Source: Stenotrophomonas sp. BIGb0135 (lineage in GTDB: Bacteria > Pseudomonadota > Gammaproteobacteria > Xanthomonadales > Xanthomonadaceae). Taken from it: a DNA stretch of 64,000 nt. The number at the start of each line of letters is the position of its first letter. The stretch's first letter is position 1. A program made the position numbers and the translations under genes. Below, one piece after another: positions 1 through 8,376 of the stretch. Location of the stretch: positions 62,001 through 126,000 of the forward strand of contig NZ_JANUDX010000004.1 of the NCBI RefSeq assembly GCF_024810105.1, written 5' to 3'. The notes below the pieces were generated by a model. That model made no database searches, was not told the origin of the DNA, and saw only the letters and a program-made list of their open reading frames with translations.

Positions 1-31
1 GGGTCGCGGTCACACCATTACCGTTGCTCAT
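1..31 (-). CDS. Start of a gene running off the left edge
   Basis: Only the first ten codons are visible, reading Met-Ser-Asn-Gly-Asn-Gly-Val-Thr-Ala-Thr. The start is supported by a near-perfect Shine-Dalgarno (TAGGAGG) ending about six bases before the ATG at 31-29. No function can be assigned from so little. The strong ribosome site suggests an expressed chromosomal gene whose body lies left of the window. It shares its strand with the adjacent ribonucleotide reductase remnant but is a separate, intact-looking start. Confidence 0.6.
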   Translation of the reverse strand, partial: MSNGNGVTAT

Positions 32-74
32 GATTGCCTCCTAAGGGGCCTGGTTAGTCAAATCGCTGGCGATG

Positions 75-1093
75 CTATACCGGCGCGGTCCTTCGTGGAA
101 CGGTCTTGTCGCACGCCATGAGCCGCATCTGTGCTTGGCGGGCCGGCGATGCGCGCGCCCGGCGAACCGGGCATCTGCACCAAACCCCTTCAAAACAGCT
201 TCCGTACCTGGAACAGAACAGGCCGCAGCAGCCCTCCTTGAGGATGTCGAACAGAATGGCGGCGGTGTGCAATTGGCCGTCGTACTCGATCTGTTCGTTG
301 CCCTTTATCTCCACAACTGCGCCGTCTTCGCGCTCGAAACGGCAGGGGGGTGTGCGCCGGATTTGCCTCCGCGACCGGTACGCCCTGGAACGCGGCGAGC
401 TTGAAACCGACGGTGGTGCAGCCCTTCAACCTCTGCGTGTGGGCGTCGCGGTAGATGTCCTTGAACTGCTCGAACGGTCAGTCGATGGGGACGTTGGCCG
501 TCTTCGGAATCGCGCTGTCCACCCGGTGATGCGCGGCGACCTGGATGTCGACATGGGCCATGGGTGACGTATCGTCGGCGGCGACGAAGCAGGCCGACAG
601 CCGGGCCGGGGCCGGGGCGGCGAACGGCATCGCCTGCGGGTTGAGCCGGCGCCGGTAGGCCGGCAGTGCGCAGGAAAACACGTCCACGTTTTCCCTGCGC
701 TTGCGGCCGCCCAGGATCACGTTGCGGGATGACGCCGGGCTCGGCTCGCGTAGCAATCGGCCGTCCCTGCGCCTGCTCCGGATGAACTCGCCCGCGTCCG
801 GGTGGATCATGTTGACGGTGCCGATCCGCGCGCCGCGGCGACCCTTGGCCTTCCGCAGGATGCCGACCATCGCGTCGTCGACGGTGCAGGCCGCGGTGTA
901 GTGGATGGTGCGGGTGGCAGGCTTGTGTGCCGGCGGCACGCAGGCAGGCGGCGTCGCTATCGGCATCGAGCGGCTCGCCCTGCCGGGTCTTGAGCCGGTA
1001 ATGGCGGTGCCGGGTGTGCAGCGAGGCCGGCTGCGGCGGGACGCGGTCGGCGCGGGGCGCGTGGCGGATCACGACCAGCGGTGGCGTGCTCAT
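75..1093 (-). pseudogene. Decayed B12-dependent ribonucleotide reductase (nrdJ-like)
   Basis: Pieces in three reading frames line up, in order, with class II ribonucleotide reductase. Near the 5' end (about 1093-930) is an N-terminal stretch with YRLKTRQGEPLDAD. At about 900-750 follows a piece around MIHPDAGEFIRSRR. At about 560-480 comes VDSAIPKTANVP, matching the NrdJ VDSSISKTxNVP signature. At about 440-400 is FKDIYRDAH...KGCTT. At about 310-230 is EYDGQLHTAAILFDILKEG, like the C-terminal EYDGEVHTAANLxDAxKEG of pseudomonad NrdJb. The frames are broken by several indels, and about 1 kb is far short of a normal 2 kb or longer gene, so large internal deletions are also implied. The intact enzyme makes deoxyribonucleotides using adenosylcobalamin. 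The assignment rests on remembered family motifs; the exact ends are uncertain. Confidence 0.68.
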
Positions 1094-1386
1094 CGATGCA
1101 GGCTCCATCGGGCAACCAGGGCTGCCCGAACATGGTGGCGCGATGTGCTTGCCCCAGCCAGCAGACCCAACTCCTTGGGGCAGTCCCGATCGGCAACGCA
1201 ACATCTTGTGGCCGATGCCCGGCCAGCTTACCCCGACCCGGGGCGCTGTCAACGCCGCCGGGAAGGGCGCTCGCGATCCCGCAGCGGACCGGATTTCATT
1301 CGCGGTTTAGGCGCGGGCGGACACACTCATTCAGCTTGCTTTACCGTATGCGTGCCTCTCCCTCTTCGTTACGGAACCGCCGGACC

Positions 1387-2814
1387 ATGCGACCGCTCCC
1401 GACCCTGCTCACGCTCGCGCTTGCCGCCGCCTTCGGTGGCTTCGTGGCCTCGGCCATCAACGTGCACCTGGACAACCGCGCCGAAGCGGCGCCGGTGTCG
1501 CTGGCCATTCCGGCCACTGCCGCGCTGCCCGCTTCGGTGGCCGGGCAGGCGGTGCCTTCGCTGGCACCGATGCTGGACCGGGCGATGCCGGCGGTGGTCA
1601 GCGTGAACACCAAGCAGGTGGTGCGGGTGCGCAACCCGTACTTCAACGACCCGTTCTTCCGCCGGCTGTTCCCGGAAGTGCCGCAGGAACGCATCAACGA
1701 GTCGCTCGGCTCGGGTGTCATCATCGATGCCAGCGCCGGCCTTGTGCTGACCAACCACCACGTGATCGACAACGCCGACGACGTGCAGGTGACGCTGGCC
1801 GACGGGCGCACGGTCAAGGCCGAGTTCATCGGCTCGGACCGCGATACCGACATCGCGCTGATCCGCATCCCGGCCGACAAGCTCACCGCGTTGCCGCTGG
1901 GCAACAGCGACCAGCTGCGCGTGGGCGACTTCGTGGTGGCCATCGGCAACCCGTTCGGCTTCAGCCAGACGGTGACGTCGGGCATCGTCTCGGCCGTGGG
2001 CCGCAGCGGCATCCGCGGGCTCGGCTACCAGAACTTCATCCAGACCGACGCCTCGATCAACCCGGGCAACTCGGGCGGCGCGCTGGTCAACCTGCAGGGC
2101 CAGCTGGTGGGCATCAACACCGCCAGCTTCAACCCGCAGGGCAGCATGGCCGGCAACATCGGCCTGGGCCTGGCCATCCCCTCCAACCTGGCGCGCGACG
2201 TGGTCGACCAGCTGGTCAAGCATGGCGTGGTGGTGCGCGGCACGCTCGGCGTGGAAGCGCAGAACCTGACCCAGCAGATCGCCCAGGGCCTGGGCCTGAG
2301 CGAGGCACGCGGCGCGCTGGTGACGCGGGTGCTGGCCGGTTCCGGTGCCGCGGCCGCCGGGCTGCGCCCGGGCGACGTGGTGGTGTCGGCCAACGGCCAG
2401 CGCGTGGACAGCGCGCAGGCACTGCACAACATCGAGGGCCTGCAGCCGGTGGGCAGCGTGCTCAGCCTGGACATCCGCCGCGACGGCAAGCCGCTGCAGC
2501 TCAAGGCCACCCTGAAGGAACAGGCGCGCGCGGTAAGCGGCGATGCGCTGGACCCGCGCCTGACCGGCGCCACCTTCATCGACCTGCCCGAATCGCTGCG
2601 CCAGGCCGGCATCAGCGGCGTGCAGGTGAGCGAGGTCAAGCGTGGCAGCCGCGCGGCGACGTCGGGATTGGCCGCCGGCGACGTGATCATGGAAGCCAGC
2701 GTGGGCGAGTTCGCCGACCTGGCCAGCTGGCGCGCCAACTTCCAGCAGCGCCCACCGCAGCTGGTGCTGCGGATCATGCGCGGCAATACGCCGGGCGTGC
2801 TGGTGATGCGCTGA
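1387..2814 (+). CDS. degQ: Periplasmic serine endoprotease, DegP/DegQ (HtrA) family
   Basis: This 475-aa protein has an N-terminal signal sequence (residues 1-23), a trypsin-like domain and two C-terminal PDZ domains, the usual DegP/DegQ layout. The catalytic triad is visible: H125 in TNHHV, D155 in DTDIAL, and S229 in GNSGGAL. It should degrade or chaperone misfolded proteins in the periplasm. The sequence after the signal has a linker rich in Ala/Pro, then the short LA-loop region NPYFNDPFFRRLF; the loop is shorter than in DegP, favouring a DegQ assignment. I chose ATG 1387 because it gives a compact signal peptide; an upstream ATG at 1348 in frame is possible. It stands alone, followed by a 130-bp spacer. 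Confidence 0.88.
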   Translation: MRPLPTLLTLALAAAFGGFVASAINVHLDNRAEAAPVSLAIPATAALPASVAGQAVPSLAPMLDRAMPAVVSVNTKQVVRVRNPYFNDPFFRRLFPEVPQERINESLGSGVIIDASAGLVLTNHHVIDNADDVQVTLADGRTVKAEFIGSDRDTDIALIRIPADKLTALPLGNSDQLRVGDFVVAIGNPFGFSQTVTSGIVSAVGRSGIRGLGYQNFIQTDASINPGNSGGALVNLQGQLVGINTASFNPQGSMAGNIGLGLAIPSNLARDVVDQLVKHGVVVRGTLGVEAQNLTQQIAQGLGLSEARGALVTRVLAGSGAAAAGLRPGDVVVSANGQRVDSAQALHNIEGLQPVGSVLSLDIRRDGKPLQLKATLKEQARAVSGDALDPRLTGATFIDLPESLRQAGISGVQVSEVKRGSRAATSGLAAGDVIMEASVGEFADLASWRANFQQRPPQLVLRIMRGNTPGVLVMR

Positions 2815-2947
2815 ACGGGTCAGGCGGTCTTCGCGCGCATCTCACGTGAGCTAACACCCCCTACACCCGGCCGATGCTATTACCTTGTGTTCGTTACCGC
2901 GGCACCGCCACGGTCACCTTCCCCATCGCACAAAACGGAGAGTCACG

Positions 2948-3313
2948 ATGAGCCCCACCAATACCGAGAACCTGAAGGAACACCTGGGCGAAGCCGGTTC
3001 GCACCTGAAGTCCGCGGCCAGCGCCGCCGGCGGTGCGATCAAGGGCGCCACCGGCGCTGCCGGCGATGAACTGCGCATCGGCAAGGCCAACGTCAAGGCC
3101 GAGCTGTCCGATACCGCGCTGTCCGGCCTGGCTGCGGCCGAGTTTGGTGGCGCCGCCGCCAAGGAACAGGTGGATGCACTGATGGACAAGGGCAAGGACC
3201 TGGTCGACAGCGCCGCCGAACTCATCCGCGAGCGTCCGCTGGCCTCGTTCGGCGTGGCCTTCGCTGCCGGCTGGATCATCGCCAAGCTGGCCCGCAGCGG
3301 CGGCGACAAGTAA
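2948..3313 (+). CDS. DUF883/ElaB-YqjD-like membrane-anchored protein
   Basis: This 121-aa, Ala/Gly-rich helical protein has one C-terminal membrane segment (about residues 98-115, FGVAFAAGWIIAKLA) preceded by RERPLASFG. That is the hallmark RExP motif and tail anchor of the YqjD/ElaB family. In E. coli these proteins tether ribosomes to the inner membrane in stationary phase; that role is inferred here only from family. The ATG at 2948 has a GGAGAG ribosome site. It heads a three-gene set with the next two genes (6-bp gap, then a 4-bp overlap), mirroring the E. coli yqjD-yqjE-yqjK order. A CTCACGTGAG palindrome lies at 2841-2850 in the upstream spacer. Confidence 0.8.
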   Translation: MSPTNTENLKEHLGEAGSHLKSAASAAGGAIKGATGAAGDELRIGKANVKAELSDTALSGLAAAEFGGAAAKEQVDALMDKGKDLVDSAAELIRERPLASFGVAFAAGWIIAKLARSGGDK

Positions 3314-3319
3314 GTCGGC

Positions 3320-3820
3320 GTGAGCGATCAAGCCCAGTCGACCGCTACCGGTGGCGCGGAATCCCCGCCACCGGACAGCGGTGAAAAAGCGCCCCACCTG
3401 GACGAAAGCATCCGCCAGGTTGGCGCGGCCGGCCGCGATACCGTCGAGTCGGCCAAGCACACGCTACGCTCGCTGCGACGGTTGGCCTCGGCCGACTTCG
3501 CCCTCGCGCGCAGCGCCTTCGGGCGTGCGTTGGCGTGGAGCGGGGTGGCGATCGTGTTCGGCGCCTCGGCGTGGCTGCTGCTTGCCGGCACGCTGATCGC
3601 GCTGATGCAGCGCTGGGGAATGTCCTGGTTCCACTCGCTGCTGATCACCTCGATCCTCAGCCTGCTGGTGACCGGGTATGCAATGTGGCGGGTGTCGTTC
3701 TTCTTCCGCCATACCGGCATGCATGCCACCCGCCGCCAGTTGTCGCGGCTGGGCCTGTATGACGAACCGAGCGAGGACGATCCCGATGCCGACGTCGACA
3801 CGACGGGGGCCAAGCGATGA
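3320..3820 (+). CDS. YqjE-like membrane protein (phage-holin superfamily PF07332)
   Basis: This 166-aa protein starts at GTG 3320. A charged, disordered N-terminus is followed by an amphipathic segment rich in Arg (residues 45-60), then two membrane helices (about 72-95 and 103-125), and an acidic tail ending DDPDADVD. This fits the YqjE family, which is labelled holin-like in databases but is a housekeeping membrane protein of unknown function, not a phage lysis protein. It lies 6 bp after the YqjD-like gene and overlaps the next gene by ATGA, so the three are surely co-translated. Confidence 0.72.
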   Translation: MSDQAQSTATGGAESPPPDSGEKAPHLDESIRQVGAAGRDTVESAKHTLRSLRRLASADFALARSAFGRALAWSGVAIVFGASAWLLLAGTLIALMQRWGMSWFHSLLITSILSLLVTGYAMWRVSFFFRHTGMHATRRQLSRLGLYDEPSEDDPDADVDTTGAKR

Positions 3821-4275
3821 ACTTTGAAGCCTTGCGGCAACGCGTGCAGCGCGCCGAGCTGGTGGTGGCGGTGCGGGTGGAAAAGACCCGCAGCAGCTGG
3901 TTCACCCTCAGCACCGCCTGGCGTGCCGGCTGGACGCCGCTGCGCATCATTACCGTGGGCCTGGCCGGCGGCTTCCTGGCCGGCAAGCTGGAACCGACCG
4001 GTCTGGGGGCCAAGGTGCAGGGCGCACGCTGGCTGCAGATGATCGGCTCGGTGTCCAACCTGCTGGCCAGTACCCAGGCCGCGTTCGCCTCGATGCAGGC
4101 CAGCGAGGCGGCCGATACCGCCGAGCAGGCCGCCGACAAGGTGGACGAGGCCACCGACGACCTGCCCCGCGCGGCCGCGCCGAAACCGCGCATGGCACCG
4201 GAAACCCGCGTGGACCCGGCCGCCCCGCGCCAGCCGCAGCCGGCCGAAGCGGCCACCGATCTTTCCGAACGCTGA
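3817..4275 (+). CDS. Third gene of YqjDEK-like cluster, membrane-associated
   Basis: This 152-aa protein has a basic N-terminus, one weak hydrophobic segment (about residues 43-57, IITVGLAGGFLAGKL), an Ala/Ser-rich helical middle and a Pro/Ala/acidic C-terminal tail likely to be disordered. Its position (ATGA overlap with the YqjE-like gene) corresponds to yqjK in E. coli, but sequence similarity to YqjK is not obvious by eye. It is probably a partner of the two preceding membrane proteins. Function unknown. Confidence 0.65.
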   Translation: MNFEALRQRVQRAELVVAVRVEKTRSSWFTLSTAWRAGWTPLRIITVGLAGGFLAGKLEPTGLGAKVQGARWLQMIGSVSNLLASTQAAFASMQASEAADTAEQAADKVDEATDDLPRAAAPKPRMAPETRVDPAAPRQPQPAEAATDLSER

Positions 4276-4391
4276 CCCGGCCCGGCCCCGTCGCATGCCG
4301 CGCCGGGGCCTCGCTTTTCGTGCACGTTCACAACACGCCACCCGCACCCGGCTTGCCCAATAATGGCGATCCTTCCCTGCCCGGCGCCCGC

Positions 4392-5483
4392 ATGAGCGTA
4401 CCTGCCGCAACACCCGACGACGTTGTCGCCGCTCCGCCGCCGCCGCGTCCCCGGGCACCGATGTCACTGGTGGTGCTGGCCACGCTGGCCGTCGCGTTCA
4501 CCCTCTGGGCGGCGCAGGAAGTGATCCTGCCGATCCTGCTGGCGATGTTCTTCGCGCTGGTCGGCAACCCGATCCTGCGGTTGCTCGGCAAGCTGTGGAT
4601 TCCGCGCTTCCTCGGTGCGGTGCTGGTGATCGGCGCAGGCCTGAGCGCGGCCACGGCGCTGAGCGTGCAGCTGGTCGGCCCGGCCATGGAGTGGGCGCAG
4701 GAAGCGCCGCAGCAGCTGCGCAAGGTGGCGCGCCAGGTGCAGGACCTGACCAAGCCGGTGCAGCAGGCCAACCAGGCCGCGGAGAACTTCGCACGGGTGG
4801 CTGGCGGCGAAGGCAGCCGTCGCGTGCAGATCGTGCGCACCCAGCTGGACGACCCCTACAAGGTGCTCACCCGTGCGCCGCGGCTGGCCGCTTCGGTGCT
4901 GGCGGTGGTGCTGCTGACATTGTTCTTCATGATCTACGGGCAGAGCCTGCAGAAGCATGCGATCGCGCTGTTCCCCAGCCGCCAGCAGCAGCGCTTCACC
5001 ACCGATATCCTGCGCTCGATCGAGCGCGAGGTGTCGCGCTATGTCCTCACCATCACGGTGATCAACGCGCTGGTCGGACTGGTGTTTTCCGGGGTGTTGC
5101 TGCTGCTCGGGATCAGCCTGCAGGAAGCGCTGCTATGGGGCACGGTGGCCGCACTGTTGAACTTCGCGCCTTACGTGGGCCCGCTGATCGGCGTGGCGCT
5201 GATGCTGCTGATGGGCTTCGTCGAGTTCAGCGACCCGCTCAAGGCGTTGTTGCCGGCAGCCTGCTACCTGGCCCTGCACACGGTGGAGGGCCAGGTGGTG
5301 ACGCCGATCGTGCTGGGCCGGCGCATGGCGATCTCGCCGCTGATCCTGATCCTGTCGCTGCTGGTGTTCGGCTGGCTGTGGGGCATGGTGGGCCTGCTGC
5401 TGGCGGTGCCGCTGCTGGTCTGCATCAAACTGGTGCTGGCCCGGCTGGACGGGATGCAGGGCTGGGCACGCCTGCTGGAATGA
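4392..5483 (+). CDS. AI-2E family permease (PF01594)
   Basis: This 363-aa polytopic protein has paired N-terminal helices (about 24-60), a soluble segment with a helical hairpin (about 85-165), and a C-terminal bundle of five or six helices. The bundle contains the family's AALLNFAPYVGPLIG stretch followed by a long PLILILSLLVFGWLWG helix. AI-2E proteins are proposed exporters or antiporters; the family name comes from TqsA of E. coli, and substrates differ (autoinducer-2, Na+/H+, others), so no substrate is claimed. ATG 4392 was chosen over an upstream in-frame ATG at 4320 because the extra 24 residues are low-complexity and overlap the spacer. Confidence 0.82.
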   Translation: MSVPAATPDDVVAAPPPPRPRAPMSLVVLATLAVAFTLWAAQEVILPILLAMFFALVGNPILRLLGKLWIPRFLGAVLVIGAGLSAATALSVQLVGPAMEWAQEAPQQLRKVARQVQDLTKPVQQANQAAENFARVAGGEGSRRVQIVRTQLDDPYKVLTRAPRLAASVLAVVLLTLFFMIYGQSLQKHAIALFPSRQQQRFTTDILRSIEREVSRYVLTITVINALVGLVFSGVLLLLGISLQEALLWGTVAALLNFAPYVGPLIGVALMLLMGFVEFSDPLKALLPAACYLALHTVEGQVVTPIVLGRRMAISPLILILSLLVFGWLWGMVGLLLAVPLLVCIKLVLARLDGMQGWARLLE

Positions 5484-5568
5484 GCAGGCCGGGCCAGGGT
5501 CATGGCTGGCCGCGCAAGCGCCGATGCTGCCAGAATACCGGCCCTTTCTCGGATGGATCCCGGCCCTG

Positions 5569-6045
5569 ATGTCTTCCTTCGCAGCCCGTTGCCTCGCCCT
5601 TGCCGGCCTCGTCACCCTCGCCGCGCCGGCGTTGGCCGCTCCCCAGCCCAGCGCCGAGGTGGCCAGCCGCCAACTGGTCGAGGCGGTCACCTGCAAGCGC
5701 CACCTGACCCCTGCGCAGTTTGCCGCCCTGGCGAAGGCGCTCAAGGCAACCGAGCTGCAGGCGTACGGCCCACTGTCCGATGGCGAGTATGCGTTGACCA
5801 CGCCGCTGCTGGTGCTGGGCCAGCCGGTGAGCCGCCTGCACCTGTACGACGGCGCCAACGGCGAGGACGGTATCGACAGCTACACCGCGTACTTCACCAC
5901 GGCCGGTATCGAGCAGATCGCCGCCCTCGCCGGGACCCCGCGCAACGCTGCCGGCGACTACACCCGGGAGGTGGGCCGGCATGACCTGAGCGTGCGGCAG
6001 GACGATGCCCAGACATCCATCGACTGTTCCTACGACCTGCGCTGA
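5569..6045 (+). CDS. Secreted protein of unknown function
   Basis: This 158-aa protein has a clear signal peptide (residues 1-23, ending APALAA). The mature part is about 135 aa with two cysteines (CK near the N-terminus and C in the last ten residues) that could pair across the domain in the periplasm. No enzyme motif is seen. It begins 85 bp after the AI-2E gene and may have its own promoter. The start at ATG 5569 is set by the signal peptide; upstream codons to 5524 would ruin it. Confidence 0.7.
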   Translation: MSSFAARCLALAGLVTLAAPALAAPQPSAEVASRQLVEAVTCKRHLTPAQFAALAKALKATELQAYGPLSDGEYALTTPLLVLGQPVSRLHLYDGANGEDGIDSYTAYFTTAGIEQIAALAGTPRNAAGDYTREVGRHDLSVRQDDAQTSIDCSYDLR

Positions 6046-6110
6046 AGGCACTGCACTGCGCTGCCGGCGCGCGCCATGAAAGCCCGCGCGGGCAGGCGTA
6101 GAATGGCGGG

Positions 6111-6821
6111 GTGAATTTCCCCATCCAAGCCATCACCCTCGATCTCGACGACACCCTGTGGCCGTTCGCCCCCATCGGCGCGCGGATCGACCAGGTGTTG
6201 TACGACTGGATGCTGCAGCACAGCCCCGCCACCGCCGCGATGTACCCGGTGGCGGCGATGCGGGAACTGCGCGAGCGCTCCTTCCATGCCAACCCGCAGC
6301 TGCACCACGATCTGAGCGCGCTGCGCCGGCTGACCCTGCACGAGGCGCTGGAAAACAGCGGCGCCGACCTGGCCCTGGTGGAGCCGGCCTACGAGGCCTT
6401 CTACGCCGCGCGCAACCAGGTGGAGTTCTACCCGGACGCACTCGACGCGCTGGCGCGTATCGCGGCCAAGGTGCCGGTGGCCGCGCTCAGCAACGGCAAT
6501 GCCGACCTGCAGCGGATCGGCCTGGCCCACCATTTCAGCTTCCAGCTGGGCTCGCGCGAGCATGGCGCGGCCAAGCCGGCGGCGAGCATCTTCCACGCCG
6601 CCTGCGAGCGCCTGGGCGTAGCCCCCAGCCACGTGCTGCACGTGGGCGACCACGCCGAGATGGACGTGGTCGGGGCGATGCAGGCCGGTCTGCGCGGCTG
6701 CTGGATCAACCGCGAGGCGCACGCCTGGCACCATCCTTCGCTGCAGCCCGACCTGCAGTTCGACACCCTGACCGGGCTGGCCGACTGGCTGGATGCCAAC
6801 GCATCCGCCGGGCGTCCCTGA
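6111..6821 (+). CDS. HAD-superfamily phosphatase, YigB-like
   Basis: This 236-aa protein uses a GTG start at 6111. It shows all four HAD motifs: DLDDT with nucleophile D11 and acid/base D13; Ser in ALSNGNA; Lys in GAAKPAAS; and GDHAEMD for Mg2+ binding. The cap domain is helical (residues 20-110). Spacing and the SNGN and CWIN segments resemble E. coli YigB, which dephosphorylates FMN and the riboflavin-pathway intermediate; the substrate here is inferred only from that likeness. It is followed by the aminopeptidase gene after 28 bp, so the two may be co-transcribed. Confidence 0.8.
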   Translation: MNFPIQAITLDLDDTLWPFAPIGARIDQVLYDWMLQHSPATAAMYPVAAMRELRERSFHANPQLHHDLSALRRLTLHEALENSGADLALVEPAYEAFYAARNQVEFYPDALDALARIAAKVPVAALSNGNADLQRIGLAHHFSFQLGSREHGAAKPAASIFHAACERLGVAPSHVLHVGDHAEMDVVGAMQAGLRGCWINREAHAWHHPSLQPDLQFDTLTGLADWLDANASAGRP

Positions 6822-6849
6822 GCCGGCCGCGAATGGAGCACGACCCCGC

Positions 6850-8220
6850 ATGACCCAGATCACCGGTTTCACCACCGACTCCTCCAAGGCACTGCCGCTG
6901 CACGTGATGAACCGCGAGCAGTTCGCCACGTGGCGCGCGCGGCAGAGCGCCGCGCTGGGCGCCTGGATCGACGCGCAGCACTTCAATGGCAGTGGCGGCA
7001 GCGTGGTGCTGTTGCCCGGCGAGCACGGCCTGGCCGGCGCGATCGTCGGGGTGGGCGATGCCGGTGATGCCTATGCCTACGCGCATGCGCCCTTCGCACT
7101 GCCCGAGGGCAGCGTGTGGCAGCTAGCCGATACCCTGCCGGTGGAGATCGAAACCCTGCTGCACCTCGGCTGGGGCCTGGGCAGCTACCGTTTTGCCCGC
7201 TACCGCACCCCCAACCGTGCGCCGGCGCAGCTGCTGGCCACGCCGTCGGCCGAAGTGCGCGACGTGGTGACCGCCAGCCTGCGCGTGCGCGACTGGGTCA
7301 ACACGCCCACCGAAGACATGGGCCCGCAGGAGCTGGAAGACGCGGCGCGCGAACTGGCCGCCGCACACGGCGCGCAGATCGAGGTGATCACCGGCGATGC
7401 GCTGCTGGAGCAGAACTTCCCGTCCATCCATGCGGTGGGCCGCGCCTCGCACCGCGCGCCGCGGCTGATCGCGCTGCGCTGGGGCACGGTCGGCCAGCCG
7501 CACGTGGCGCTGGTCGGCAAGGGCGTGTGCTTCGACACCGGCGGGCTGGACATCAAGCCGGGCGACGGCATGCGCAACATGAAGAAGGACATGGGCGGCG
7601 CCGCGCACGCGCTGGCCCTGGCCGGGCTGGTCATGGCCCAGCAGCTGCCGGTGCAGCTGACGCTGTTGATCGCGGCGGTGGAAAACGCGATCGGTCCCGA
7701 TGCGTTCCGCCCCGGCGAAGTGATCGCCACCCGCAAGGGCCTCAGCATCGAGATCGACAACACCGACGCCGAGGGCCGGGTGATCCTGGCCGATGCGCTG
7801 ACCTACGCCAGCGAACAGAAACCGGAGATCGTGCTCGACTTCGCCACGCTCACCGGCGCGGCCCGCATCGCGCTCGGCCCGGACCTGCCGGCGCTGTTCA
7901 GCAACGACGACACCCTGGCCCAGCAGTGGCTGCAGGCCGGCGAGCAGACCCGCGACCCGGTCTGGCGCATGCCGTTGTGGCGCCCGTACCTGCGCTACCT
8001 GCACAGCAACATCGCCGACCTGGCCAATGCCGGTTCGCGCATGGCCGGCTCGGTCACCGCGGCGCTGTACCTGGAGCGTTTCATCGCCGACGGCCAGGCC
8101 TGGGCGCACCTGGACGTGTATGCCTGGAACGATGGCGAACGCCCGGGCCGTCCGGCCGGTGGCGAAGCCCTGGCGCTGCGCTCGGCGTGGGCGATGCTGA
8201 AGGCGCGATACGCCGGCTGA
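6850..8220 (+). CDS. M17 leucyl aminopeptidase family protein
   Basis: This 456-aa cytosolic zinc/manganese exopeptidase has an N-terminal macro-like domain (about 1-150) and a C-terminal catalytic domain. The diagnostic signature NTDAEGRVILADAL is present, as are the metal/substrate loop KGVCFDTGGLDIKP and DMGGAAHAL. The variant KGVCFDTGGLDIKP and the modest length match the PepB-like subgroup rather than classical PepA. It removes N-terminal residues from peptides. ATG 6850 follows the HAD gene closely. A GC hairpin without a T-tract lies just downstream (8248-8271). Confidence 0.88.
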   Translation: MTQITGFTTDSSKALPLHVMNREQFATWRARQSAALGAWIDAQHFNGSGGSVVLLPGEHGLAGAIVGVGDAGDAYAYAHAPFALPEGSVWQLADTLPVEIETLLHLGWGLGSYRFARYRTPNRAPAQLLATPSAEVRDVVTASLRVRDWVNTPTEDMGPQELEDAARELAAAHGAQIEVITGDALLEQNFPSIHAVGRASHRAPRLIALRWGTVGQPHVALVGKGVCFDTGGLDIKPGDGMRNMKKDMGGAAHALALAGLVMAQQLPVQLTLLIAAVENAIGPDAFRPGEVIATRKGLSIEIDNTDAEGRVILADALTYASEQKPEIVLDFATLTGAARIALGPDLPALFSNDDTLAQQWLQAGEQTRDPVWRMPLWRPYLRYLHSNIADLANAGSRMAGSVTAALYLERFIADGQAWAHLDVYAWNDGERPGRPAGGEALALRSAWAMLKARYAG

Positions 8221-8247
8221 GCCTGCGCGCACCACGCGGTTGCCCAC

Positions 8248-8271
8248 AGATCCCCGCTCCGGCGGGGATCT
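8248..8271. terminator. GC-rich hairpin after the aminopeptidase gene
   Basis: A perfect 10-bp stem (AGATCCCCGC / GCGGGGATCT) with a 4-base loop lies 28 bp after the stop codon. No run of T follows on the plus strand, so it is an imperfect intrinsic terminator or an mRNA 3'-end stabiliser. Confidence 0.5.
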
Positions 8272-8376
8272 GCGTATTGAACAGTTGTCGAAAATGTGAA
8301 TATCGGTGCCGGCGCCGTTCTGACACCATGCGTCCTGTCGCCCACCCACACGCATCGTGAAGGCAGGATTCCGGAC

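Noticed and set aside
3320..3820. Phage holin (lysis) function for the YqjE-like gene
   Set aside because: The family carries a holin-like label in databases, but context (YqjD neighbour, no lysin) shows a housekeeping membrane protein.
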